A stretch of 64,000 nt of DNA from contig NZ_CP102770.1 of assembly GCF_038561935.1 (NCBI RefSeq), positions 5,642,001 through 5,706,000 on the forward strand. The letters are read 5' to 3'. Positions 28,603 to 39,901 of the stretch are shown piece after piece. A program made the position numbers and the translations under genes. This DNA is from Myxococcus stipitatus (GTDB lineage: Bacteria; Myxococcota; Myxococcia; Myxococcales; Myxococcaceae). A model generated the notes under the pieces. It searched no databases. It saw nothing but the letters and a program-made list of their open reading frames with translations, and had not been told where the DNA came from. Numbering within the stretch: position 1 is the stretch's first letter; each line of letters starts with the position of its first letter.

Positions 28603-29898
28603 ATGCACAGGCTTCGCGCCGTACTCGCCGCCCTGTCACTGGGCGTACCGTTCGTCGCCAGCGCGGCGGATATCACCCGGATCGCCTCCGCGCTCGAGGA
28701 CGACGACCCGTTCGACCTGTTCATCGACGTCGGGTTCGAGCGCACCCAGACTCGCGCGAAGATTGTCCGCGAGCAGCTCTCCACGAACGCCGAGCCCGGG
28801 ATGACGGGCGACGTCGCGGAGCTCTGGTACAAGGGCGTCGACGCACGGCTCAACCTGCGGATGGCCATTGGCCTCTACCGGGACCTGGAGCTGTCCTTCA
28901 AGCTCCCCCTCGTGTTCCAGCAGAACGAGGAGTGGAACTTCACGTCCCAGTCCTCCCGGTCGACGTCCACCATCACCAACAACTGCATCAACGCGGACGG
29001 CAGCCTCATCCCGAACTGCCTCGGCAACCCGGAGAACAGCGCCCCGCTCTTCGGCGTGCCGCAGGAGAGCTTCCGCGGCGGCCTGGGCAACCTCCACTTC
29101 GGCCTCGCGTATGCCTTCTTCAACCAGGAGAAGGACGACACGAAGCCCACGTGGATTGTCGGCATCGACTACGAGGCCCCCACCGCGAAGATGAGAGACC
29201 CGAGCGTGGACACCACGGACTCGGACGAGCGCGGCAACATCGGGGACCGCGTCCACAAGTATCAAATCTACACGTCGTTCTCCCGGCGTATGGGCGCGGC
29301 CGAGCCGTACTTCAAGGCCAGCTACACCATCCCCGTGCGAGGCCCCGGCATCTACTCGAACTGCGACCAGCGCGACGCCACGCCGCCCAACCTGGGTGCT
29401 CCGGGCAACTGCGGCCAGGGCCCGTGGAACCGCAAGGAGACGGGCATCAAGGCGCCGGAGATGGTGGGCATGCTCGCCGGCGTGGAGCTGGTGCCGTTCA
29501 ACCGGCCGGAGAAGCACCAGAAGTTCACCCTCGACCTGCGCGCCATCGGCAACTACGTGGGCTCGGGCCGGTACAACAACGAACTGAGCGCGGCGCTGCG
29601 CAAGCTGCTCACCTCCGATGAGTACTTCCAGATCGGCGGCATGATGGGCGTCACCGCCAGCGCGGCGGAGTCCTTCCAGATTCGCGCGTCCGGCACGTTC
29701 CTCTACAACACGGACCACGTGCTGACGAACGAGGAGCTCGGCAAGGACCTCGACGGCGACGGGGAGATCAACGACGCGCTCGGCTCGCCGGAGCTCAACC
29801 CGACGTTCGACTGGCGCTATGACCTGGTGTCCCGCCGCTTCCGCGCCATCGGCAGCACGACGTTCCGCTTCGACCTGAGCGCGACCTTCAGCTTCTAG
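28603..29898 (+). CDS. Putative outer-membrane beta-barrel protein
   Basis: The 431-residue protein begins with a cleavable signal peptide (LRAVLAALSLGVPFVASA) and ends in an amphipathic strand with terminal Phe (FRFDLSATFSF), the usual outer-membrane barrel C-terminus. The body shows alternating amphipathic strands and polar loops (for example YRDLELSFKLPLVF and AEPYFKASYTIPV). No named family is recognisable; it resembles transporter- or porin-like proteins annotated as hypothetical in myxobacteria. Four Cys near 128-140 and 255-267 could form disulfides. It has its own promoter and a terminator hairpin after it. Confidence 0.75.
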   Translation: MHRLRAVLAALSLGVPFVASAADITRIASALEDDDPFDLFIDVGFERTQTRAKIVREQLSTNAEPGMTGDVAELWYKGVDARLNLRMAIGLYRDLELSFKLPLVFQQNEEWNFTSQSSRSTSTITNNCINADGSLIPNCLGNPENSAPLFGVPQESFRGGLGNLHFGLAYAFFNQEKDDTKPTWIVGIDYEAPTAKMRDPSVDTTDSDERGNIGDRVHKYQIYTSFSRRMGAAEPYFKASYTIPVRGPGIYSNCDQRDATPPNLGAPGNCGQGPWNRKETGIKAPEMVGMLAGVELVPFNRPEKHQKFTLDLRAIGNYVGSGRYNNELSAALRKLLTSDEYFQIGGMMGVTASAAESFQIRASGTFLYNTDHVLTNEELGKDLDGDGEINDALGSPELNPTFDWRYDLVSRRFRAIGSTTFRFDLSATFSF

Positions 29899-29914
29899 CG
29901 CCGGGCGGTGCCTC

Positions 29915-29950
29915 GTCAGGAGACGTGACCCTTTCGGCACGTCTCCTGAC
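29915..29950. terminator. Bidirectional hairpin between the outer-membrane protein gene and rsmI
   Basis: A perfect 13-bp stem (GTCAGGAGACGTG with its complement) and ten-base loop lies between the two convergent stops. It has no T-tract on either side. Confidence 0.6.
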
Positions 29951-29964
29951 CGCGCCCCACCGAC

Positions 29965-30795
29965 TCACCGCTTCAGCGACAGCCCGAGTCGGTAGACGTC
30001 CTGTCCCGACCAGCCCGCCCGTCGCGCCAGCTCGGTGCTCAGCGGCTTGAGCTTCTCGCCCCGAGCCAGGCCCTCTTCCAGCGCGCGCCGCAGCTCCTCC
30101 TCGGACCAGCGCCGCTCGCCGGTGCGCCCCTCCACCATCACCACCACCTCGCCACGCGCCTCCTCCGTCGCGTAGCGCGCCGACAGCTCCGTCAGCGAGC
30201 CTCGGACGAACTCCTCGTGCAGCTTCGTCAGCTCCCGGGCCACACAGCCCCTGCGCTCACCCCAGGCCTCCAGGAGGTCCTGGAGCGTCTCGCCCAGGCG
30301 CCGGGGCGACTCGTAGAGCACGAGCGTCGCGGAGAGGGAGGCCACCTCCTCGAGCATGGCCCTTCGCTCCGGGCCCTTGCGCGGCAGGAAGCCCAGGAAG
30401 TGGAAGCGTCCGGTGGGCAGCCCCGACGCACTGAGCGCTGAGATCAGCGCCGTCGCCCCGGGCACGGGGACCACGGTGAGGTCCCGCTCAAGCGCCTCCG
30501 CCACCAGCCGCTCACCCGGGTCGCTGATGGCCGGGCTGCCCGCGTCCGTGATGAGGGCACAGTCATCGCCCCCGGCAATCCGGTCCAGGATGCGCCCGGC
30601 CCGCTGCCCCTCGGCGAAGGCTGGGAGGCTCACCAGGTCCTTCCCGCCGATTCCAAAGTGGTCGAGCAGCACGCGGGAGTGCCGCGTGTCCTCGCACGCA
30701 ATGAAGCCCACCGCGCGAAGCGTCTCGAGCGCGCGCACCGAAATGTCACCCAGGTTCCCGATGGGCGTGGCCACCAGGTACAGCTTTCCAGCCAT
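29965..30795 (-). CDS. rsmI: 16S rRNA 2'-O-methyltransferase RsmI
   Basis: The 276-residue protein is a tetrapyrrole-methylase-fold SAM enzyme. The N-terminus KLYLVATPIGNLGDISVRAL and the ACEDTRHS and DAGSPAISDPG segments are diagnostic of RsmI, which methylates the ribose of C1402 in 16S rRNA. It sits nine bases after yraN on the same strand, a common pairing. Length and motifs are normal. Confidence 0.95.
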   Translation of the reverse strand: MAGKLYLVATPIGNLGDISVRALETLRAVGFIACEDTRHSRVLLDHFGIGGKDLVSLPAFAEGQRAGRILDRIAGGDDCALITDAGSPAISDPGERLVAEALERDLTVVPVPGATALISALSASGLPTGRFHFLGFLPRKGPERRAMLEEVASLSATLVLYESPRRLGETLQDLLEAWGERRGCVARELTKLHEEFVRGSLTELSARYATEEARGEVVVMVEGRTGERRWSEEELRRALEEGLARGEKLKPLSTELARRAGWSGQDVYRLGLSLKR

Positions 30796-30804
30796 GCCTT
30801 CCCC

Positions 30805-31221
30805 TTACATGCCCGCATCGAAGGCGCCGGGAATGTGCTCCACGGTGGCGCGCTCGCCGCGCCCCACCACCGACACGACATCGAAACGCATCATCCGCCC
30901 ATGCAGGTCATGGGCGAAGAGATAGTGCAGCGCCGCCTTCACCACCCGACGCTGCTTCGCGAAGGACACGGTGTGCGCCGGGTCTCCCCACACCGCCGAG
31001 GAGCGCATCCGCACCTCGACGAAGCACAACAGGTCATCCCGCTCCGCCACCACATCCAGCTCGCCGTAGCGACACAGCCAGTTCCTCGCCCTCACCCGCC
31101 ACCCTTGCGCCACCAGGTACCGGACCGCCAGCTCCTCCGCCTCGTCCCCCACCGCCCGCCGCTCCCCACGCGCCACCACCCACCCCCGCACGTCCTCCCC
31201 CTGGAGGACAACACCTGGCAT
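30805..31221 (-). CDS. YraN/UPF0102-family endonuclease-like protein
   Basis: The 138-residue protein has the YraN pattern: GDEAEELAVRYL at the start of the domain, WLCRYGELDVVAERDDLLCFVEV (restriction-endonuclease-like D...E-x-V core with Glu in FVEVRMR), then FAKQRRVVKAALHYL. The acidic core is intact, so metal-dependent nuclease activity is possible, but the cellular role is unknown. It lies between the SMC-like gene (4 bp) and rsmI (9 bp), so it is probably co-transcribed. Confidence 0.88.
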   Translation of the reverse strand: MPGVVLQGEDVRGWVVARGERRAVGDEAEELAVRYLVAQGWRVRARNWLCRYGELDVVAERDDLLCFVEVRMRSSAVWGDPAHTVSFAKQRRVVKAALHYLFAHDLHGRMMRFDVVSVVGRGERATVEHIPGAFDAGM

Positions 31222-31225
31222 CGGA

Positions 31226-33121
31226 CTACACGTTAACCGTGCCGTCCGACATCTGGGCGAAGCCCGGGTGCGGCGTGACGTGCAGCACCTGCGTGAGGGT
31301 GCCCAGGTGCTTCAGCATGCGAGCGATGAGCGGCAGCTTCACCTCATCCACCCCGACGAAGACATCCTCCAGGATGAAGGGCCGCTTCACCCGCGCGCTC
31401 GCCTTCTCCACCACCGTCATCCGCAGGGCCAGGTAGTACAGGTCCAGGTCCTTGGGCGGCAGCTCTCCCACGGGCACTCGGCGGCCTCCCATGAGCGCGA
31501 AGGCCCTGCCCTCCTTGTCCCACTCGACGCCCTGGTAGCGGCGGTCCGTCAGCGCCGTCAGGTACTGGACACACCGCTCCTTGAGGAGCCCCTGCACGCT
31601 GAGCACATCCGTGGTGAACACGTCCGCGGCCTGCGACAGGAGCGCGGGGGATGGATCCTCCAGCGGCTCCGCGGGAGCGGCCGTCCCATCCGGGGCGGTC
31701 GCCGGAGCGGGCGGCGCCTTCGCCAGTGCGATGGACTCCTTCACGCGCGCCAGCTCGCGCTCCACCTCGCGCATGTCGCGCACGTAGGAGCCCTTGCGCG
31801 TCAGCTCCGCGTTGAGCGCGTCCATCTGGTCCTTCAGCGCCTGCCGCTGCGTGGACGCCGCCACGAACTCCGGATCCGCCTCCACCGCAGCGAGCTGATC
31901 CTTCAGCTCCACCACGCGAGCCGCCAGCAGCTCCTTGCGCTCCAGCGCCGCAGGAATCTCGTCCAGGCTCTCCACGCCCAGCGCCTTCTGCGCCATGCGC
32001 ACGGGCGCGGCCTCGGCCTCGAACTCCTCGAGGATCTTCTTCTCGCGCGCATCGAAGCGCCCCTCCTTGCTCCCGCGCTTCGAGGTCTGCTGCAGCTCGT
32101 CCACGTACCGCAGCGCCAGGAACGCCGAGAAGCCGAAGGCCGGAATGTCCAGGAGCGCCAGGTAGCGGAACAGGCTGTCGACGCCGAGCCCCAGGCCCAA
32201 CCCCAGACCCAGGAACAACACGCCCACGGCGATTCCCGCCCAGAACCCCTGATTGCTCGTCAGCGGCTCCACCGAGGCCGGAACCTCCGCCGCATCCGCG
32301 TCGCGATCCGCCCCGAGCCGGGCCAGCGCATCGTCCCGCTTCGCCAGCGCCTTCGGATAGCGCTGCACCCGCTGGAGGATGTCCTGGGGAAGCCCCAGGG
32401 TCTGGGGTGTCGGAGCGGCCCGCCAGGCGTTCTCCGCCTCGTGGATGGCCGCCTTGATGCCCTCGGTGCCCTTGAGGCGCTGATCCGTGTCGAAGAGCTG
32501 CGAGGACAGCCCATCCACCTTGAACTGGAGCGCATCCACGTCACGCGCGGAGACCAGCTCTTCCTCCAGCGCGCGCACCTTCGCCTCGGCGGCGTGGATG
32601 TCTTCAGCGGGGGCCACCGCGGACGCGGATGCCAACGACGGGAACTTGCCCGACGTCTTCGGGTCCACCGCCTTGGCCGTCGCCTTGCGCGGCCTGCGCG
32701 ACGGGAGCTGCCCCAGCTGCAGGCAGTAGATCTGCTCGAAGGCCGTGCGCGGCGGCAGCCCCACCTGGCCACGCAGGAACTGGTTCGTCTCCGAGGCATC
32801 CGACGACACCAGCTCCGGCTGCTGCGTCGCCTTGTTCACCCGGTGCAGCGTCCCGGAGCCACCCAGCTCGCGCAGCACCCGGTACGTGACGCCATCCACG
32901 CCCTGGAAGGTGAGCGCGGCCTTGCCGGACTTCGCGCCCGGCGCCACGAAGGAGACATCCCCACCGCGCCCGTCCGAGTAGAGCAGCGCGAGCAGGAGCC
33001 CCGCGAACGGGCTCACCTCCGCACCGGGCGGCTTGAGGACGAGGTACCCGGCTTTCAGCGCGGAGCGGCCCGCGGGACTGAAGCCCCGGACATTCTGGAC
33101 GGCGACCTCGACGAATTGCAT
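31226..33121 (-). CDS. SMC/YhaN-like coiled-coil membrane protein lacking Walker A
   Basis: The 631-residue protein begins like an ABC/SMC-type head (VAVQNVRGFSP, then AGYLVLKPPGA), but the expected GxxGxGK(S/T) is replaced by a segment without Gly-Lys-Ser (PPGAEVSPFAG). A Q-loop-like element follows (FEQIYCLQLGQL, about 128-140). Coiled coil spans about 170-270 and 340-460. Two hydrophobic segments lie near 290-335 (GIAVGVLFLGLGLGLG and IPAFGFSAFLALRY). The C-terminal head retains an ABC signature-like PPKDLDLYYLALRM and a Walker B-like PFILEDVFVGVD. This arrangement resembles YhaN-type membrane SMC proteins. It probably cannot bind ATP normally. It sits in the place between rplS and yraN. 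Confidence 0.65.
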   Translation of the reverse strand: MQFVEVAVQNVRGFSPAGRSALKAGYLVLKPPGAEVSPFAGLLLALLYSDGRGGDVSFVAPGAKSGKAALTFQGVDGVTYRVLRELGGSGTLHRVNKATQQPELVSSDASETNQFLRGQVGLPPRTAFEQIYCLQLGQLPSRRPRKATAKAVDPKTSGKFPSLASASAVAPAEDIHAAEAKVRALEEELVSARDVDALQFKVDGLSSQLFDTDQRLKGTEGIKAAIHEAENAWRAAPTPQTLGLPQDILQRVQRYPKALAKRDDALARLGADRDADAAEVPASVEPLTSNQGFWAGIAVGVLFLGLGLGLGLGVDSLFRYLALLDIPAFGFSAFLALRYVDELQQTSKRGSKEGRFDAREKKILEEFEAEAAPVRMAQKALGVESLDEIPAALERKELLAARVVELKDQLAAVEADPEFVAASTQRQALKDQMDALNAELTRKGSYVRDMREVERELARVKESIALAKAPPAPATAPDGTAAPAEPLEDPSPALLSQAADVFTTDVLSVQGLLKERCVQYLTALTDRRYQGVEWDKEGRAFALMGGRRVPVGELPPKDLDLYYLALRMTVVEKASARVKRPFILEDVFVGVDEVKLPLIARMLKHLGTLTQVLHVTPHPGFAQMSDGTVNV

Positions 33122-33151
33122 GGCGGACGCATGTTAGCGCGAATGAAAAAA

Positions 33152-33175
33152 GGAGCGCCCGGTATCGGACGCTCC
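33152..33175 (-). terminator. Rho-independent terminator after rplS
   Basis: On the minus strand, GGAGCG and CGCTCC form an inverted repeat (extendable inside) followed by TTTTTT. It lies 41 bp after the rplS stop. A second 8-bp hairpin (GTTGGCCC/GGGCCAAC) precedes it at 33183-33201. Confidence 0.85.
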
Positions 33176-33215
33176 TTCTTGCGTTGGCCCCATGGGCCAA
33201 CAACGACTCAGGGGA

Positions 33216-33596
33216 TCAGGACGCCTTGCCGGCGGCCTTGACCTCGGGCTCTTCCTGCACGTCGACGCGGGCAGCCTTGCCCTTCAGGTCGCGGAGGTAG
33301 AACAGGCGGCTGCGGTTCACGCGGCCGCGCGAGAGGACCTCGATCTTCTCGTAGCGGGGGCTGTGCAGCGGGAAGATGCGCTCCACGCCGACGCCGAAGG
33401 ACATCTTGCGGACCGTGAAGGTCGCGCGGTGGCTGCCGGAGGTCTTCCGGATGACGGTGCCCTCGAACGCCTGGACGCGCTCCTTCTCGCCCTCCTTCAC
33501 CTTCCAGAAGACGCGCACGGAGTCACCAGGACGGAACGAGGTGACGTCCTGGCGCAGGTACTTCGCCTCGACGTGCTGAATGGCGCTGTTACGCAT
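33216..33596 (-). CDS. rplS: 50S ribosomal protein L19
   Basis: The 126-residue protein is a complete L19 (FRPGDSVRVFWKVKEG, then VQAFEGTVI, SFGVGVERIFPLHSP, and LSRGRVNRSRLFYLRDLKGKAAR). A short acidic/Ala-rich C-terminal tail (about 110-126) makes it slightly longer than the usual 115. L19 sits at the 30S-50S interface. It is the last gene of the rpsP operon, 122 bp after trmD, and is followed by an intrinsic terminator. Confidence 0.97.
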   Translation of the reverse strand: MRNSAIQHVEAKYLRQDVTSFRPGDSVRVFWKVKEGEKERVQAFEGTVIRKTSGSHRATFTVRKMSFGVGVERIFPLHSPRYEKIEVLSRGRVNRSRLFYLRDLKGKAARVDVQEEPEVKAAGKAS

Positions 33597-33718
33597 GACT
33601 GACTCCAGTGAAACGGAAGCTGACGCGACAATGGACGCGTGAAAGAGCGGGCCGTACTAGCAGAGAGAGCGGTGTCGGACAAGCCCGCTGAGGCCCAACC
33701 CACTGAGAACCCCTAGGG

Positions 33719-34462
33719 TTACAGGTCTTCCTCCCGGCGAGCCAGCAGTTTCTGGTCGGCCTTGGACAACTCCAACCGGGCGAACAGGTCTGGCCGGCGC
33801 TCGCGCGTCAACATCAGCGACTTCCAACGCCGCCAACGGGCGATGCGCGCATGGTCCCCGGACTGGAGGACCGCCGGCACCTCGGCCTCTCGAAAGACAG
33901 GCGGCCGGGTGTACTGGGGATGCTCCAGCATCCCCTCCTCGAAGCTTTCGGAGACGGACGAGGCCACGTTCCCGAGCACCCCGGGAACCAGCCGCGCCAC
34001 CGCGTCCACCACCGCGAGCGCGGCGATCTCCCCGCCGGTGAGCACGAAGTCGCCCAGGGACAACTCCCCATCCAGGGAGCTCATCACCCGCTCGTCGACG
34101 CCCTCGTAGCGGCCACACACGAGGATCAGCCCGGCCTCGTGGAGCGCGAGCTCCCGCGCGCGCGGCTGGGTGAAGGTCTGCCCCCGAGGACTCATCAGGA
34201 GCACCTTCGCCCCGGGCAGCCGGGCCCGGGCGGCCTCGATGGCGGCGACGAGCGGCTCGGGCTTCATCACCATGCCCGCACCACCGCCATAGGGCGCGTC
34301 ATCCGTGACGCGGTGCTTTCCCTCCGCGAACTCGCGGATGTCCGTCACCGTCGCGGAGAGCAGCCCCTTCTCCTGGGCCTTGCCGAGGATGCTGGCGCCC
34401 AGATAGCCGGACACCATCCCTGGGAACAGCGTGAGCAGCTCCACCGGATACGGCGGACTCAC
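33719..34462 (-). CDS. trmD: tRNA (guanine-N1-)-methyltransferase TrmD
   Basis: The 247-residue SPOUT-family enzyme shows [45 protein letters not shown] and [13 protein letters not shown], the trefoil knot and SAM-binding signature of TrmD. It forms m1G37 in tRNAs and prevents frameshifting. Its GTG start overlaps the rimM stop by four bases (GTGA), so it should be translationally coupled. Confidence 0.97.
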   Translation of the reverse strand: MSPPYPVELLTLFPGMVSGYLGASILGKAQEKGLLSATVTDIREFAEGKHRVTDDAPYGGGAGMVMKPEPLVAAIEAARARLPGAKVLLMSPRGQTFTQPRARELALHEAGLILVCGRYEGVDERVMSSLDGELSLGDFVLTGGEIAALAVVDAVARLVPGVLGNVASSVSESFEEGMLEHPQYTRPPVFREAEVPAVLQSGDHARIARWRRWKSLMLTRERRPDLFARLELSKADQKLLARREEDL

Positions 34463-35013
34463 TGCTCGGACTCTTCCGGCTCGTCGTCGCGACGCCCGAC
34501 CTCGACGTACTCGGGAGGACGGATCACGATTCGCTGGGCGGCGATGTCCACCGTGGGCACGAACTCGTCCGCGAACGGCACCACGAGCTCCTGGCGCCCC
34601 GGACCGCGGATGACCAGGTTCGGCACCTCGCTGGTGGCCCAGATCTCCTCCACCTGGCCCAGCGACGCACCCGACTCGTCGACGGCCGCGAGGCCGATCA
34701 GGTCCCCTTGGAAGAACTCACCCTCCTCGGGCGGCTCCAGGTCCTCGCGGTAGACGAAGACGGTGGCGCCCACGAGGCCCTCCGCCTGCGTGCGCGACTC
34801 AATCCCCTCGAAGGCGACGATGTCCTCCTTCGGGGTCGGTCGCAGGGACTCAATCTGGAGATCCCGCTCCTCACCCGCGCGGGTGCGGACACGGACGCGC
34901 TCCACGGTGCCCAGGGTCTCCGACGCGGGGTCGAACGGGCGCACCGCCAGCTCACCTCGCAACCCATGGGCCCGTGAGACGTAGCCCAGCTCCAGCAGGG
35001 GCTGAGGGCTCAC
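34459..35013 (-). CDS. rimM: 16S rRNA maturation factor RimM
   Basis: The 184-residue protein has the RimM beta-barrel N-domain ([22 protein letters not shown]) and a PRC-barrel C-domain (about 95-170, [15 protein letters not shown] and PNLVIRG). It assists 30S head assembly through S19. It overlaps khpA upstream and trmD downstream by four bases each. The Glu-rich C-terminal tail ([19 protein letters not shown]) is an ordinary extension. Confidence 0.96.
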   Translation of the reverse strand: MSPQPLLELGYVSRAHGLRGELAVRPFDPASETLGTVERVRVRTRAGEERDLQIESLRPTPKEDIVAFEGIESRTQAEGLVGATVFVYREDLEPPEEGEFFQGDLIGLAAVDESGASLGQVEEIWATSEVPNLVIRGPGRQELVVPFADEFVPTVDIAAQRIVIRPPEYVEVGRRDDEPEESEQ

Positions 35014-35294
35014 CGCGCGGCATCCGGAGCGCCGGCGGGCTGGCCATTGGCCGCGTTGCGCCGGTCGTCGAGGATTTCCAAGCGGACCTTCTGGCCTGAT
35101 TTCTGGGCAGCGGCATTGAGCAACGTCCGGAGGGCATTCACGGTACGCCCATCACGGCCGATGACCTTGCCGACATCCTCGGGGGCGACCTTCAGCTCGA
35201 AGAGCCGTGCGCCGTCCGCCTCGGAGATGCGCAGGCCCACCTGGTCCGGTTGATCGACCAGGGCCCGCGCCAGATACGTGAGAAATTGCTCCAC
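35010..35294 (-). CDS. khpA: KH-domain RNA-binding protein KhpA
   Basis: The 94-residue KH protein has the GxxG RNA-binding loop within VGKVIGRDGRTVNALRTLL. It starts at GTG, 26 bp after rpsP, and its stop overlaps the rimM start. It is the usual small KH gene in this operon, related to KhpA of Streptococcus and the YlqC family; its targets here are unknown. Confidence 0.92.
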   Translation of the reverse strand: MEQFLTYLARALVDQPDQVGLRISEADGARLFELKVAPEDVGKVIGRDGRTVNALRTLLNAAAQKSGQKVRLEILDDRRNAANGQPAGAPDAAR

Positions 35295-35320
35295 GTCCGC
35301 TCAGTACAGGCGGCCGCGGA

Positions 35321-35584
35321 TCAAGCCGCGGGGGTGGACTTGGGGGCCTTCGCGGCGACCTTGATGAGGTCGGCGACGGTCTCGGACGGCGTCGCGCCCG
35401 TCTTCAGCCAGTAGTTCAGCCGGTCCTCGTTGAACTCCACCTTCGGGGGGGTGAGGTTCGGGTCGTACGCGCCAACGGCCTCGATGAACTTGCCATCCCG
35501 GGGGTTGCGGGAGTCGGTGGCGACCACGTGGTAGTACGGCTTCTTCTTGGCGCCCGCGCGGGCAAGACGGAGGACGACGGCCAT
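35321..35584 (-). CDS. rpsP: 30S ribosomal protein S16
   Basis: The 87-residue protein is a complete S16 (VVLRLARAGAKKKPYYHVVATDS, then GKFIEAVGAYDP and RLNYWLKTGATPSETVADLI). It is the first gene of the rpsP-khpA-rimM-trmD-rplS operon and is preceded by a near-consensus promoter. Confidence 0.97.
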   Translation of the reverse strand: MAVVLRLARAGAKKKPYYHVVATDSRNPRDGKFIEAVGAYDPNLTPPKVEFNEDRLNYWLKTGATPSETVADLIKVAAKAPKSTPAA

Positions 35585-35631
35585 GGAGTACTCCAGCGAA
35601 CAGGAAACTACGAATGGAAACGGGGTGGCGC

Positions 35632-35660
35632 TCTTAACGCCGCACCCGCGGGATTGTCAA
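35632..35660 (-). promoter_or_regulatory. Sigma-70 promoter of the rpsP operon
   Basis: On the minus strand, a consensus TTGACA (35660-35655) and TTAAGA (35637-35632) are separated by exactly 17 bp. The -10 lies about 48 bp before the rpsP start. This is the best sigma-70-type match in the window. Confidence 0.75.
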
Positions 35661-35674
35661 GGAAGCTCGGGACT

Positions 35675-36814
35675 TTATGTCGTGCTTTCAGCCGGTGAGG
35701 CCTCGCCGCGATTGGCGAGCTGACCGCAGGCACCCGCGATGTCCCGACCGCGGTTCTTCCGGATGTAGGCGGCCACGTGTGCTTCCGAGAGGATGGCCCG
35801 GAACTCCTCCGCCCTCTCCTCCGCCGTGGTCTGGAACCCCAACCCCGGGTTCTCGTTGTAGGGAATCAGGTTGATCTTCGCTGGAATTCCCTTGAGCAGC
35901 TGGATCAGCCGGTGCGCGTCCTCATCCGCGTCGTTGAAGCCCTGGATGAGCACGTATTCGAAGGTGATGCGGCGCCCCTGGCGAAGCGGGAACTTGCGGC
36001 ACGCGTCCAGCAGCGCCGCGATGTTCCACTTGCGGTTGACCGGCATCGTCTTGCTGCGCTGCTCGTCCGTGCTCGCGTTGAGCGAGATGGCGAGCTTCAC
36101 GTCCGTCTCCTTGCCAAAGCGCTCGATCATGGGAACGAGGCCGACGGTGGAGACCGTGATGTGCCGGTGGCTGAAGTTGGGGCCGTCCTCGGACTGGAGG
36201 ATGGCGAGCGCCGTCTTGAGGTTCTCGAAGTTGTGCAGCGGCTCGCCCATGCCCATGAACACCAGGTTGCTGAGCGGGCGCAGCGTCTCATGGCCCTCGT
36301 TCGCGCGGACCTCGCGGTTCACCGCGTGGACCTGGGCGACAATCTCGCTGGGGGTCAGGTTGCGCTTGAGCCCCATGGTGCCCGTCATGCAGAAGCCGCA
36401 GGCCATGGCGCACCCCACCTGGGTGGACACGCACAGCGTCCGGCGGTCCTCGGAGGGCATGTAAACGGACTCGATGTAGCGGCCGTCGCGCGTCTTCCAC
36501 CGGTACTTGATGGTGCCGTCGGTGCTGCGCAACTCGCAGTCCTTCACCAGCGGGATGATCTCCGCGGCGGCCCGGAGCTTCTCGCGCAGGGCCTTGGACA
36601 GGTCCGTCATCTCGTCGAACGAGGTGGCGCCGCGCTGGTGGAGCCAGCGGTAGATCTGCGGGGCGCGGAACGCCCGCTCGCCGAGCTGCTCGGTGACGAA
36701 CCGGGTGAGCGCCTCCATGGACAGGCTGGCCACGTCCACGAGCTTCGCGGGCGCGGGGGCCGGCAGAGGCTCCGTGACGGGAAGAGAGGCAGTGGTGGAG
36801 GTCGTCTCGGTCAT
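35675..36814 (-). CDS. rlmN: Dual-specificity RNA methyltransferase RlmN
   Basis: The ATG at 36814 gives 379 residues; the 19 codons upstream add nothing recognisable. It is a radical-SAM enzyme with CAMACGFC (the CxxxCxxC 4Fe-4S motif), an N-terminal helical domain (about 35-90, LGERAFRAPQIYRWLHQRG), and the later RGRDIAGACGQL with the catalytic Cys. It methylates A2503 of 23S rRNA and A37 of some tRNAs. The N-terminus is a Thr/Pro-rich tail of about 30 residues. It is downstream of ndk on the same strand, separated by a weak hairpin, and upstream of the rpsP promoter. Confidence 0.95.
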   Translation of the reverse strand: MTETTSTTASLPVTEPLPAPAPAKLVDVASLSMEALTRFVTEQLGERAFRAPQIYRWLHQRGATSFDEMTDLSKALREKLRAAAEIIPLVKDCELRSTDGTIKYRWKTRDGRYIESVYMPSEDRRTLCVSTQVGCAMACGFCMTGTMGLKRNLTPSEIVAQVHAVNREVRANEGHETLRPLSNLVFMGMGEPLHNFENLKTALAILQSEDGPNFSHRHITVSTVGLVPMIERFGKETDVKLAISLNASTDEQRSKTMPVNRKWNIAALLDACRKFPLRQGRRITFEYVLIQGFNDADEDAHRLIQLLKGIPAKINLIPYNENPGLGFQTTAEERAEEFRAILSEAHVAAYIRKNRGRDIAGACGQLANRGEASPAESTT

Positions 36815-36963
36815 CGTCGCGCTATGAACTGTGGGGCCCGGGGCGTCCCTTCCCACACCTGGGCACGGCAAGTCAAAGCGGCCCTCGCTCCCGTGTCCGC
36901 TCGCTGGAAAAACCGACGGCCCGGGCCGCCACCCTCACAGGTGCCGACACCGGGCCGAAGGTC

Positions 36964-36985
36964 AGGGCCCCCTCGGGAGGGGCCT
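36964..36985 (-). terminator. Hairpin after ndk
   Basis: A GC-rich imperfect inverted repeat (AGGCCCCTC with GAGGGGCCT-like arms, small bulges) follows the ndk stop by a few bases. There is no T-tract. Confidence 0.35.
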
Positions 36986-36990
36986 GCCGC

Positions 36991-37434
36991 CTACTTCTTG
37001 GCGGTGTAGTCGTACGGCTGGATCTCCGTCTCGCGGAAGAAGTACGCGATCTCGTTCTTCGCGTTCTCCAGGCTGTCGGAGCCGTGGACCGTGTTCTGGT
37101 CGATGCTGGTGGCGAAGTCCTTGCGGATGGTGCCCGGGGCCGCCTGCGCGGGGTTGGTGGCGCCCATGATGTCGCGGTTGCCCAGGACGGCGTTCTCGCC
37201 CTCCAGCACCATCAGGACCACCGGGCCGGAGATCATGAACTGCACCAGGTCCTTGAAGAAGGGCCGGGCCTTGTGGACCGCGTAGAAGCCCTCGGCCTCC
37301 TTCTGGGAGAGCTGCTGCAGCCGGATGGCGACCGGCTTCAGACCCTTCTCCTCGAAGCGGCTGATGATCTTCCCGATGACGCCCTTCTGCAGACCGTCCG
37401 GCTTGATGATGGACAGCGTACGCTCGATGGCCAT
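36991..37434 (-). CDS. ndk: Nucleoside diphosphate kinase
   Basis: The 147-residue protein is a standard Ndk: [14 protein letters not shown] at the start, [18 protein letters not shown] in the middle, and the phosphohistidine in NTVHGSDS. It moves gamma-phosphate between nucleotides, including recycling the NTP made by succinyl-CoA synthetase. It starts 32 bp after sucD, so it is likely the third gene of a sucC-sucD-ndk unit. Confidence 0.97.
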   Translation of the reverse strand: MAIERTLSIIKPDGLQKGVIGKIISRFEEKGLKPVAIRLQQLSQKEAEGFYAVHKARPFFKDLVQFMISGPVVLMVLEGENAVLGNRDIMGATNPAQAAPGTIRKDFATSIDQNTVHGSDSLENAKNEIAYFFRETEIQPYDYTAKK

Positions 37435-37466
37435 GTGTCTGGCTCCTTGTTTCCGTTGAGGGAGTG

Positions 37467-38363
<897 letters not shown>

Positions 38364-38404
38364 GGCGCTCCTTCAGGAAAGTGTTGGCGATGAAGCGCGC
38401 CGGA

Positions 38405-39565
<1,161 letters not shown>

Positions 39566-39901
39566 CGAGGCTCCATGTGGAGACGAGGGGGACGACCCCT
39601 TACAGGCGTCAGCGCGTCGCCCTCATTGCGCAGAAAGCGACGGATGGCAAGACTGTTTGACCCGTCACGTCGTCAGGCAATCCAAGGCGCTGAGCGCTGA
39701 TAACCAGAAATGCCTGGGTGAATGAGGCGTCCTTCACGGCGCGTCACCCTGCCCTCTCGAGACGGAAACCCGGCACTCGAGGAGCCTGGCCCTGGGGCGG
39801 TGTGACCCCTACCCGCTTCGAAACGGCGACGGCCCCATGCCGCGCCCCGAAGGACGCACGCATGAGGCCGTTGCCTGGAAGACGCCGCGGAGGACGTCCT
39901 G
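39566..39901. other. Intergenic region between sdhB and sucC
   Basis: The 336 bp contain no ORF with a ribosome site and recognisable content. The half next to sucC should hold its promoter on the minus strand, and the other half the end of the sdhAB transcript. I found no convincing -35/-10 pair or terminator. Confidence 0.5.
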
